Assembly: GCA_030374735.1 (NCBI GenBank)
Contig: JASCIV010000901.1
Coordinates: 1 to 10,537, forward strand
DNA: 10,537 nucleotides
Direction: 5' to 3'
From: Gracilaria caudata
Lineage: Eukaryota; Rhodophyta; Florideophyceae; Gracilariales; Gracilariaceae
A program made the translations under genes and the position numbers. Of the stretch, positions 1-7,279 are shown piece by piece; positions within the stretch are counted from its first letter, which is position 1; the number at the start of each line of letters is the position of its first letter. The notes beneath the pieces were generated by a model. The model ran no database searches, was not told the origin of the DNA, and worked only from the letters and a program-made list of their open reading frames with translations.

Positions 1-872
1 GTTGCCGGCTTGGGAAGTGGTACACCGCCAATTTGAGTTACAATGCCGCTTTCCCGTGTGGCCGCTGGGAGGAATTCGTTGCCGTGGGTGCGCGGATGAA
101 CGGAAGCAGCGTTTGGACCAGACAGTTTGGACTTCAATTGGTCATGTTCTTCTTGTAGGGCATCGTAGAAAGATTCATAGCACTGCGCACGCCAAGCCAG
201 AACCGCAGAGAGAACCTGATGCTGATCGGATTCGTCAATATCCATGGGGATCAAATCCTCGTTAGCTTTGGAAGCTTGTTGGACAATGGCAGTGAGACCT
301 GACGGAGTTGCAGTTGACATTTCTATAAGCTGATCAAGAGGTGTGTCGGTGAGCTTTGCCAAAGCCTCCATGGGCGAGACCTCCTCAGTAGGGTTAGGAG
401 GAACATCTTGATTAGCAACAGTGTCGCGTAGGTCTAAGACGCTAGAGAGCGGGTTAGTTTTGTCGTATACAAGATGTTCAGTTAGAGAGGCAGGAGCGGA
501 TTCGAAAATGATTCGTAACGCATCTTTGGAAAGGCTGATGATGTCCCGACTAGGGTGGTTGGGTAGATCGTGGGGTAAAATGGCAGGTGTGTGTGTCATT
601 TCTGCACTCGACCTTTGAGTTTTGGAACGAGTTCCAACCGATTGTCTAGTATTGCGACGAAATGATGGCTTTCTGATAGTGGATCGAGTAGGACGAATTC
701 GATTCTTCTTAGAGCGGCGAGTTGGATGAGTCGTTGATCGTGCAGGCACAGACTGGGTGGGCGGCGAGGAAATAGCTTCATCTGCAGCCGTGTGTGGCGG
801 TGGTTCATCTGGTAGAGAGACAGGAGTAATTTCTTCCTCGGATTCGCTGTCGTGATCTGGTTGATTGTTCAT
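1..872 (-). CDS. Unidentified protein, N-terminal 290 codons (runs off left edge)
   Basis: The frame is open without a stop from the ATG at 872 to base 1: 290 codons plus two bases, so the protein is longer. An in-frame TGA at 990-992 with no intervening ATG fixes this as the first start. Residues 1-45 are acidic and Pro/Ser/Thr-rich (near-N-terminal SESEEE). Residues about 46-85 are basic (RRSKKNRIRP, RKPSFRRNTR) and resemble a nuclear-localisation or nucleic-acid-binding tail. Residues about 105-260 look more folded and partly helical (for example YDALQEEHDQLKSKL). The visible end is GGVPLPKP. There is no signal peptide or membrane segment. I recognise no family. A disordered acidic/basic start before a helical region would fit a chromatin or RNA-associated protein, or a retrotransposon gag-like ORF; neither is shown, and no LTR or primer-binding site was seen upstream. 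Confidence that it is coding is high, because 290 random codons without a stop are unlikely. Confidence 0.8.
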   Translation of the reverse strand, partial: MNNQPDHDSESEEEITPVSLPDEPPPHTAADEAISSPPTQSVPARSTTHPTRRSKKNRIRPTRSTIRKPSFRRNTRQSVGTRSKTQRSSAEMTHTPAILPHDLPNHPSRDIISLSKDALRIIFESAPASLTEHLVYDKTNPLSSVLDLRDTVANQDVPPNPTEEVSPMEALAKLTDTPLDQLIEMSTATPSGLTAIVQQASKANEDLIPMDIDESDQHQVLSAVLAWRAQCYESFYDALQEEHDQLKSKLSGPNAASVHPRTHGNEFLPAATRESGIVTQIGGVPLPKPA

Positions 873-1162
873 TAGAGAATGGACACTAAGAAAGAAGCAG
901 CAAAACTTCCAGGAACGAGAAAGAAGTGAAATGCGTTCACACTGTTGATGAATCTCACCGAGAAGAAAGTGCGAAGGTCTCTCTGTTGCTCACTACGCCG
1001 GAGAAAGCGCGCGTGCCTTGAAACGCTAATTCGTCTCTATAGTGAATCTAAGAGATGAACGCCAAGATCTCATTGCAGTCATTGAAAGACTTTAGCGAAC
1101 ACAACGTTGAGTGGTGAACCCTTCATTTCATTAATGTTGTGCTGAAATCTAGCAGCAGTAAG
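873..1162. other. Intergenic spacer between two minus-strand genes
   Basis: This 290-base gap should hold the 3' UTR of the cysteine-rich gene on its right side and the promoter and leader of the left-edge gene. A weak TATA-like CTATAGAG lies on the minus strand at 1035-1042, about 165 bases before the ATG at 872. No stronger promoter element was found. Confidence 0.5.
1123..1143 (-). terminator. Possible 3'-end element of the cysteine-rich gene
   Basis: On the minus strand this reads AGCACAACAT followed by TAATGAAATGA, 20-40 bases past the stop at 1163. The same AGCACAACAT, followed by AATAAA and ATGAAATGA, occurs at 4883-4914 after the 345-residue gene. A shared 3'-UTR or polyadenylation element is an inference from these two cases. 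No exact AATAAA is present here. Confidence 0.35.
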
Positions 1163-1447
1163 TCAGTTCAGACTCGCTGCCGCGCCAGCTGATCCACTGC
1201 CAGACACATCGCCATTTTCATCATTCTCCGAATTAATCAAGTCACAACTGTCGTTGTTCTTCTCTCCACAGCTGCATTCCGGCGGATTTCGGTCGCATCT
1301 GTATAATTTCAATCCTCCTTTCGCGCCATCTCTTGCTCCAATGCAGCCACAATGCTTGGCGCCACAAAGACCGCATTTGTCTGCTGCCCATACCTGTGCA
1401 ATGAGAGCGAGAACAAGCACCATTAATATGACAACGAGGCGCGTCAT
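1163..1447 (-). CDS. Small secreted cysteine-rich protein, 94 residues
   Basis: The chosen start is the ATG at 1447, because it places a textbook signal peptide at the N-terminus: MTRLVV, then a hydrophobic core (VLVLALIAQVWA), with likely cleavage near residue 21. An in-frame ATG 11 codons upstream (1480) would put polar residues before it. The mature part of about 73 residues has eight cysteines spaced C-X2-C-X4-C-X-C-X15-C-X6-C-X-C-X7-C, then an acidic, Ser/Gly/Ala-rich tail of about 28 residues without cysteine. Eight cysteines fit four disulfides in an extracellular protein. The CXC and CXXC pairs also resemble metal-binding clusters, but a signal peptide is atypical for a metallothionein. 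No family was recognised. A TATA box at 1754-1761 and a candidate leader intron lie upstream. Confidence rests on the signal peptide and cysteine pattern, since the ORF itself is short. Confidence 0.7.
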   Translation of the reverse strand: MTRLVVILMVLVLALIAQVWAADKCGLCGAKHCGCIGARDGAKGGLKLYRCDRNPPECSCGEKNNDSCDLINSENDENGDVSGSGSAGAAASLN

Positions 1448-1490
1448 TCTAATCTTGAAGAAATTGTGGCTTCCGCACAAGTGCTCTGCC

Positions 1491-1689
1491 CTGCGTGGTT
1501 AGTAGATGGTCACGAGCAAGTTGAATTTTGGACTGAAGATGTCGATGTCTGACGATGACGGCGTACAGAGAGTCTCTTATACCAGCAGCCATCGCATGAT
1601 TTCCGCGCAAAAGTGATAGAGTCAACGCTACCGATCTGGGCAGAGAACCTTCCACATTTTGACGGAACCAAAACAAAGAAACCCCATAC
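1491..1689 (-). other. Candidate 5'-UTR intron of the cysteine-rich gene
   Basis: On the minus strand, a GTATGG donor-like site at 1689-1684 is followed by a perfect TACTAAC branch-point sequence at 1504-1498 and a CACGCAG acceptor ending at 1491. That would be a 199-base intron between the TATA box and the ATG at 1447. The branch-point and acceptor pairing is strong; the donor is the weakest part, and other GTA sites nearby could serve. Only transcript data would settle it. Confidence 0.35.
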
Positions 1690-1753
1690 AGTTGCCATTA
1701 TCAATGTGGCAGCTCATCAAGAACGTTCCGCGCGTATCGCAGTTGTGCCAGGG

Positions 1754-1761
1754 TATTTATA
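1754..1761 (-). promoter_or_regulatory. TATA box of the cysteine-rich gene
   Basis: The minus strand reads TATAAATA, a canonical TATA box, flanked by AA and CCC. It lies about 307 bases upstream of the ATG at 1447. Transcription would start near 1725-1730, giving a leader long enough to contain the candidate intron. Confidence 0.5.
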
Positions 1762-2784
1762 TTGTTCCCCCTCTCGTCACAGTTCTGCACCACAACAGAG
1801 ATTGAAATTTTGAGTCTGGCAGGCATTTGAGATTGGCGTCTCCCCAAGGAACTATAACCGTAGCCATTCGTATCACTCTGAAAAGCACACTGGAAATGGG
1901 ACATGTACTTCATTGGTATAGTCTAAAGCTGTTTATGAAATCTCGAATGAGCCCTTGCAGCTGAATCTGGCATTGTGGTAGATGCGGGAGATTCACCTGT
2001 TCATCCCTTGTACACAATTTATCAGTCGCATGGCTTGACATGGTGTCAGATAGTGTGCTGAAGAACTCTAGACAGCAGTTCTTTTTCAAGATTTGGGTAT
2101 ATGTGCTGCCCCAGACGTCTTCTCAATTTCAAAAGAAAGACTCGGGACAGTATGGGGCCAAGAGGACGCGAGCTTCAGCTGGTCGACTGCAGAAGAGATG
2201 CAAATCCATTAGCCTCCAGCAACCTCGAGGGGTTTCTGACTGCCAAAAGCGTCTTCTCGATTCCAAGAGAAAAGTTTAGAGCTGTAGCGTTGCGGAGTAC
2301 AAGTGCCTCAGTTGGTTGAGTACTGTTACACAGCGTCTCTGTTTGCTACCACCAGCCTCAGCAGGTTTGCACCGTCCTATGACTACAAGGGAGGGCGAGG
2401 GTGGATGAAAGAATCCTTTACCAATTCCAGAGACAAAGCCATGGGATAAGGATTTTGATCGCAAGGAAGACACGGAGTTGCGCAGTACAAACGACAAACG
2501 ATCATCACGACAAAACTGCACCATTGTCATTAGCTGCCAGGCCGTACTGGTCCTCTGTGTGACAATGATCTCGTTGAAGACGTGTCCACCAGATCCAACG
2601 GATACCGCATTTGTTGCTTAGTTTTCCACATGTCAACTTCTCAAAATATGACTCTTTGATCTACATGTCACTCTCAGCAGGTCACCGTCGCGTCACAAAT
2701 CGCAAAGCATGATAAAACATATTATTCTTCTCCTAGGAAACCGTTTTCGAAGCTCATGCAAAAGCGAAATCGATAAGCTACCAA
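1762..2784. other. Gene-free stretch
   Basis: I see no convincing gene in this kilobase. Short open frames of 60-85 codons occur on both strands but lack signal peptides, recognisable motifs or consistent composition. The only internal structure noted is a 23-base direct repeat (2116-2138 and 2250-2272). Weak similarity to the outer flank of repeat copy 2 may extend back to about 2640, so the true edge of the repeat is uncertain. Confidence 0.5.
2116..2138 (+). repeat. Short direct repeat, unit 1 (partner 2250-2272)
   Basis: The 23-base unit begins CGTCTTCTC and ends AGAAA. It recurs at 2250-2272 with three differences, all transitions. The copies lie 134 bases apart, start to start. They fall in different reading frames relative to the surrounding short ORFs, so this is not a repeated peptide. 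Confidence 0.5.
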
Positions 2785-2825
2785 AAGAAGCTTCTAGAAA
2801 AAGCAAACAGTCAATCATATGTTTT

Positions 2826-2961
2826 GAAATGAACAGAGCGTACTTTGGCTACTCTCACAGGCCCTAGTTGCAGCTTTGAAACTGGTTTGAAGTTTCAAAT
2901 GAAACTTGCAGTTTCAAACGGAGAACTAGATAGGGTCTGTCATACAAGCACCGTTCATTTC
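2826..2961. repeat. Imperfect palindrome (foldback) inside repeat copy 1
   Basis: The two ends are inverted versions of each other. The left arm has GAAATGAACAGAGCGT, then CCCTAGTT and CTTTGAAACTG. The right arm, reverse-complemented, has GAAATGAACGGTGCTTGT, then CCCTATCTAGTT and GTTTGAAACTG. The centre is rich in TTTGAA and TTTCAAA. The equivalent palindrome lies at 9138-9281 in copy 2. It could be a MITE-like unit or a preserved foldback; no target-site duplication was identified. Confidence 0.65.
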
Positions 2962-3000
2962 TTGGGAATTGTTTTGTCCTTCTCTTCTCTACTTTAGAGA

Positions 3001-3180
3001 CGGTGTATAAAACAATATCGACGTAGTGGTGTCGAAACGACTTCTTTTGAATGACAGCTTTAAATCTCCCGTAACGGGACTTGTAGATTAAGTGGCTTCC
3101 GTTTATTCAACTTTTCGTAATTTAATGCTTACGAGAGCATTTTGTGCACTCTGCAATTAGTATAAAGGCAGTGTGGAGGG
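3001..3180 (+). other. Copy-1-specific insert of about 180 bases
   Basis: The two repeat copies align up to ACTTTAGAGA (ending at 3000) and again from AAACACATCTGCAG (3181 on). The bases between are absent from copy 2. The insert holds two TATA-like motifs (TATAAAAC near 3006 and TATAAAGG near 3161) and a short hairpin TCCCG-TAA-CGGGA near 3067-3079. Whether it was inserted here or deleted from copy 2 cannot be told from two copies. Confidence 0.5.
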
Positions 3181-3912
3181 AAACACATCTGCAGCCGAGT
3201 CCTCTAATGCCTCAAAGTGCATTCGCTGCCAGAAATAATGGGCTTGACGGCACGCTATAAACGCGACTGCGATGCTTCTTTTGTGTCCTAGTCAGTGAAC
3301 AGGGCTTGTGACATGCCGAATCCTTATTCTTTGCGCTTTTTATGACATCAACTGAAGCCGAACGCATCTCATTGTATTTCCTAACAGTCAAGGGCAGGCC
3401 AGGAAATGAAGATAGACATCTGCCCGATTCACCATAAAAGTGACGCTGGAAGCTGGAGAAGATGCAAGAAGATTTGGAAGTGGTGAACAAAGCACATCTT
3501 TGCTTCTACAGATGGTGAAGCAGAAACCCAATTGCCCCCTTATTTTCTGTGCTGGAGTACTTCAAGAGTGTATCATCAAGTTGTTTTTGCGCACACCCAT
3601 TCTGGATGCCGATCGCATACCGCTCTAACGAGTTGATGTATTTGAAAGTGTAGGTGGCGTTATCTATATCTGGGGGGTGTGCAGAGAGCGCCAGCGTTTA
3701 TTGAAAGGGCAGTTCATGCGCTGCGGAGAGTGATGATTAGGGAGGATGTGCTTTTGAAGGGCATTCGATGTGATTGTCGTGATTTTGCTCGGGTGTTGAT
3801 CAAGTGTATTCGCTTGCAGGAGCTTCCAAAGCTCCTGAATGCAAATACGGTTGTTAAACACCAGAGCAGAATTTTATTGTTGGCTTTCACAACGACAACT
3901 TTTTCTGTGAGC

Positions 3913-3957
3913 GGTCACACGCGTGAAACCGTCTTTCCCCGTCTTTCCCCGTCTTTG
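3913..3957 (+). repeat. Palindrome plus 10-base tandem repeat
   Basis: GGTCACACGCGTGAAACC (3913-3930) is a near-perfect 18-base palindrome centred on CACGCGTG. It is followed directly by GTCTTTCCCC repeated twice plus a partial third unit (3931-3957). The purpose is unknown; replication slippage explains the tandem part. Confidence 0.5.
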
Positions 3958-4143
3958 CGCTGGTGTGATAAATGTCTTGAAGGCAAAACCTAAAAATTCA
4001 GCGTTTGAGACTCTTTACAACAACCGCCTCCAGCACGGTTAGCAATCTTTTCTTTTCTAACGCATAAATAATGTGAGGAGCTGGCGTCTATCCCAAGAAA
4101 AATCCAGCACCTTTCAATCGGCAGTTCATTATTCGGTAGTGTT

Positions 4144-4195
4144 CCAGCTCCGAGAAAACTGGAGCACATCCAGCTCCGGGAAAACTGGAGCACAT
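4144..4195 (+). repeat. 26-base tandem duplication with internal inverted repeat
   Basis: Two adjacent 26-base units (4144-4169 and 4170-4195) begin CCAGCTCCG and end GGAGCACAT. They differ at one position (A/G at unit position 10). Inside each unit, GCTCC and GGAGC can pair across about nine bases, so each unit could form a small hairpin or bind a dimeric factor. Confidence 0.7.
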
Positions 4196-4895
4196 ATTTC
4201 GATCGGCATCCTGTATTCTTACCATCGCTAACGACGCTAATCGCATAAAAGAACAATGAGCACTTTGAATGGGCGAAACCATCTTCCACAGTTGTTTCCG
4301 ACTGCCCATCCCTTCTCTTTCCATTGACCATTGAAATGCAGACCAAGACGCCATTATAAGTATCGTTTATGACTCTACATACCACTTCCAAACTCTGTTG
4401 AATTGATCTCCGTCACAAGGAACTCGTAATTTTCCGAAATGCTTAAAATGCAAGCACCCCAGCTGGTTGAGTTCTCAAGATTAAAGTCTCCATTGGCTAT
4501 TAGGAACCCCAGGGGTGTCAATGGATGGGTAAAAGACGCTTTAGGAGGGAGAGGAAATTGTTCTGTCTCACATCTTTTGAGATTGAGGCGCACACAACAC
4601 TGGCAAGCATAACGGAGATGAACTGGCAGCAGGATCCTGAACGATCATGCAGGTACGTGTAGATCTCAATCTGTAGATCAGTGTCGTTGTTGTAAGTGTA
4701 GTGCACGTGTACACATTCACACCTCGAAATCGACATCTAAGTGACAGTGTGCTTGTGTCGCTAGTCGACAGCGTGCCCCTTTGTGCCATTGTGCCGTCTT
4801 GATGTAGATGAAAGCCACAATGCCATAAGTTGATGTCAAAATGCCAGAAGACATGATCAAACTTCTTCCCTGCTGAGAGGGATCATTTCATATAC

Positions 4896-4901
4896 TTTAT
4901 T
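4896..4901 (-). terminator. AATAAA polyadenylation signal of the 345-residue gene
   Basis: The minus strand reads AATAAA here, about 80 bases beyond the TGA at 4980-4982. That is a normal position for a eukaryotic cleavage and polyadenylation signal. The block AGCACAACAT (4905-4914) just before it is shared with the 3' flank of the cysteine-rich gene. Confidence 0.6.
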
Positions 4902-4979
4902 CAACATGTTGTGCTAAAGTTCCTGTCGTTCTTCTTTAGTGAGTGGAGGTACTTATATTCTCTCGCCTGTAACGCCTGT

Positions 4980-6017
4980 TCACATCTTTCCCTCCGAAAC
5001 CCATACAACTGGATGATTGTCGTCGTTGAAATAAGATAAGGTAGGGTTATTCTCTACCAATTCTCCTTCTCGTTTATCCACATACAGAGCCCAGTGCAAC
5101 AGATTGTCCACTTCAAAAAGAACATTCCTCGCCGCGAATGCGATGAGCACGTAGGAAACCAGACTGAACAACCAGGAAACAACCAGAATAACAATGATAA
5201 ACGTAGGCACTTCAGTGGCATCATTCGTCTCGCTCACAAACGGGCAGTTTCTCTTGGCGCTTCCCAAGAACGCTCGACGTCGTATTTCGTACGGGTCTCC
5301 GACGTTCTGACTAAACGCGTCAGCAGCTCGACGTGCAAAGGAGCTCAACAGCCCCGTCGAATTAAATAGAAGTTCCGTCTTGAGATATTCGAGTTCGATA
5401 TCAATCTCCCCAGACCTTAAACCACTCGCCATGTCTCTCGGAAATGGTTCTGATAAGAAGGTGAAGTTCTGCTGCTGAAAAGTAAACACGCAAAAGTCAT
5501 CTGATACGCATCCCATGTGCACTCCGGACTTTGGAAGTTTGTGAGGTTCTGATAACACAATGAAATCGGACCGGTACACCGGATTCTTGGAACATCGTAC
5601 GTCTCCATTTTCCAGGCTCACGTTCCCTGCGCGCTGTATGTTTATGTTCTTTCGTTGCACTTGGCATGCACTCTCCACGATGTCTGCTTCACGAAATTGA
5701 GCTTGATCTTGAGGTGTGCGTGATATTATGTCAATGCCAATACATGGACTGGAGCGAAACCGATCGACAGTGGCGGGGTCGGTGAAAAAGGACACGACTA
5801 TTTCCAGAATGAAAAACAAAAGCACCGAAGCAGCCGTCAATGCCAATGATCTTCTTTGGTAATTACGAACACTAACAGACCTCGACTTGCAGAGGTTTCG
5901 AAAATCCCGAAGGTTGCCCGCTTTATGTAATGCTGACAGGAAAAGCGTTTCGGCAAAGAATGATATGATTGTGATGATAAGGCTAACAAACTGGGACTTC
6001 AGCGGAATTGTGGCCAT
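4980..6017 (-). CDS. Unidentified membrane protein with three predicted TM segments, 345 residues
   Basis: The ATG at 6017 is preceded two codons upstream by an in-frame TGA, so it is the natural start unless an exon lies further up. Hydrophobic segments are at about residues 8-30, 58-78 and 272-296. The loop between the first two (31-57) is strongly basic, so by the positive-inside rule it is cytoplasmic. That places residues 79-271 outside the membrane or in the lumen, and the last 49 residues inside. The ectodomain carries Cys 92, 118, 142, 170, 176 and 258 and three N-glycosylation sequons (N132, N184, N219), which agrees with that topology. The acidic tail includes GELVENNPTLSYF. No enzyme motif or known receptor domain was recognised. 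An AATAAA follows the stop. It is transcribed divergently from the secreted-protein gene at 7280. The ORF is very likely real; its function is unknown. Confidence 0.85.
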   Translation of the reverse strand: MATIPLKSQFVSLIITIISFFAETLFLSALHKAGNLRDFRNLCKSRSVSVRNYQRRSLALTAASVLLFFILEIVVSFFTDPATVDRFRSSPCIGIDIISRTPQDQAQFREADIVESACQVQRKNINIQRAGNVSLENGDVRCSKNPVYRSDFIVLSEPHKLPKSGVHMGCVSDDFCVFTFQQQNFTFLSEPFPRDMASGLRSGEIDIELEYLKTELLFNSTGLLSSFARRAADAFSQNVGDPYEIRRRAFLGSAKRNCPFVSETNDATEVPTFIIVILVVSWLFSLVSYVLIAFAARNVLFEVDNLLHWALYVDKREGELVENNPTLSYFNDDNHPVVWVSEGKM

Positions 6018-7184
6018 TACTCAATGATTCAGAAAGACTTGGATCTGCTGGTTTGTATCTTCGCCGTGCCAATGACGCTTTCCAGGGGCTCATTCCAAAC
6101 AATATTAGACTGACTCACCTCCAAGAACGCTTGCAATGCGGTTGGTTCTTCGGGAATGGAAGGATGGCTCCACTTGCCGAGGGAATCTGCGGTGGAAGTC
6201 TGCAGAGCGAGCTGCCTAGTAGTACAATACCCTTTATCCTAAGATGTGGTAGTGACTGAGAATTGGTCCGAGGAAAACGAGAACAAGGATGTGAGCCAAG
6301 TTGTGTGTGGAAAACACACATAGATTCTAGTCTAGGTATTGATGGAATAGATTGATACACGATGAGTGTTGCTGCTCTGACGTGCTCATCGGCCTCCGGG
6401 GAGCCCATTGATGTGTCTGTGTCGGACTGGTGTGAGTGACGTGTTGGCCTATGTAGAACGGAGCAGTTACTCTTCTAGTTTCCGCTTTGGGAAGGCAGAT
6501 ATGAGTAGTGTGCAGCATATGGGATTATGTTCCTTGGGAGCGTAATGTTAGTTAGCATGAGGCTACAATCCGGCCGAACAGTTAGTCCGTGTGGGCAGTG
6601 AAAGGCTAGCACTTGGGTACCTGTTTATGCACGGAAGGTGGGACCATGGTCCGCTTGAACGTTGATTATCTCGGCTTCGAGGCTTAATGTGAGAACCAGT
6701 ATCGTATGAAAGTTCTACTGAGGGCGTAATATGTGTTGCCTCGCCAACAACGCACTTCTTGTATCCATTGCTGCACATCAGCTTTGATTCTTTGGCCGTA
6801 GGAGGAACCGGTTAGCTATCTTTGCCAACTAGTCATCATAATCTGCCTTTTGTTTAACTTTAGGCGAATGCTAAATACCCGAGTATGAGTAGGACACATA
6901 GAAGAGAGGTTGAGCGCAAAAACGGATTACGCTTGTAAACATTTTGAGCATTTGATTGTCTGTAACGAGTTGGCAAAATTCCCCAACAGTTTGGAGCAAA
7001 GTTAACTGTTACGTGAGCCCAAATTGATTTGGTTAAAACCCTTTGTTTTGCCAGAACATTGTTGCATATTATGCTAAATTGCGTGTGCCATCATCTTCGC
7101 CACGCATGTTGTCCTGAGCTCCGACTTCGATAAGAGAAGAAAAGGCACTGATGTCCGAGTGGCAATCACACTCCACGCGAGAAG
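6018..7184. other. Divergent intergenic region
   Basis: About 1.2 kb separates the divergent starts at 6017 and 7280 and should contain both promoters. I see no gene; the short frames on either strand lack features. No clear TATA box was found for the minus-strand gene. Small inverted repeats include a 7-bp stem (TGTGTGT/ACACACA, loop GGAAA) at 6302-6320, CCAAAT-TG-ATTTGG at 7019-7032, and GGTT-AA-AACC at 7031-7040. Confidence 0.5.
7019..7040. promoter_or_regulatory. Paired inverted repeats upstream of the 184-residue gene
   Basis: CCAAAT and ATTTGG are separated by two bases (7019-7032), overlapping a second small inverted repeat GGTT-AA-AACC (7031-7040). They lie about 145-165 bases upstream of the TATA box. 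The arrangement suits a dimeric transcription-factor site, but this is a positional inference only. Confidence 0.25.
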
Positions 7185-7195
7185 TATAAAAAAAA
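7185..7195 (+). promoter_or_regulatory. TATA box of the 184-residue secreted-protein gene
   Basis: TATAAAAAAAA starts at 7185, 95 bases before the ATG at 7280. Transcription would begin about 25-30 bases downstream, near 7212-7216, in a pyrimidine-rich stretch (CTCCCCC), leaving a leader of about 65 bases. Upstream composition shows no competing TATA motif. Confidence 0.55.
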
Positions 7196-7279
7196 TCTGT
7201 TCTCCACCTCTCCCCCAGAGCTACCACGACTGCTCGAAGAGACGCCGGCATCATTCCAGCAAAATAACAGTACTTCATC

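Larger units (their letters stand above)
2785..3874 (+). repeat. Diverged inverted repeat, copy 1
   Basis: Read on the plus strand, this segment aligns block by block with the reverse complement of 8321-9324. Matching blocks include the AGCTTCTA and GCAAACAGTC start, the palindrome at 2826-2961, AATAATGGGCTTGACG (3235-3250), TTCTTTTGTGTCCT (3276-3289), GTGACGC (3440-3446), TATTTTCTG (3541-3549), a strongly conserved core at 3593-3661, and the end at CAGAGCAGAATTT (3862-3874). By eye, identity in aligned blocks is about 70-85%. This copy has about 180 extra bases (3001-3180) and lacks about 100 found in copy 2. Open frames do not match between copies: stops interrupt the aligned frame, and the differences are not concentrated at third codon positions. 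It behaves as a non-coding or decayed mobile element or an old segmental duplication. No transposase was recognised. Confidence 0.8.
3875..4895. other. Gene-free stretch with short repeats
   Basis: No convincing gene is visible. A 133-codon minus-strand frame (3990-4391) spans the 26-base tandem repeat and has no signal peptide, domain or consistent composition, so I do not call it. The stretch holds a short palindrome and pyrimidine tandem repeat (3913-3957), the 26-base tandem pair (4144-4195), a G/T-rich patch with a CACGTG hexamer (4704-4709), and repeated TTGTGCC motifs near 4780-4793. Its right end should be the region just past the polyadenylation site of the 345-residue gene. Confidence 0.45.

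Noticed and set aside
2..265. Plus-strand 87-codon open frame at the left edge
   Set aside because: It is fully antisense to the long minus-strand frame 1-872 and has no start context, signal peptide or motif of its own.
873..1150. LTR of a retrotransposon upstream of the left-edge ORF
   Set aside because: I found no repeated terminal sequence, no tRNA-complementary primer site and no polypurine tract in the available sequence; the other end would lie outside the window.
3990..4391. Minus-strand 133-codon open frame
   Set aside because: It spans a recent 26-base tandem duplication, has no signal peptide, domain or codon bias, and has no clear TATA box or polyadenylation signal.
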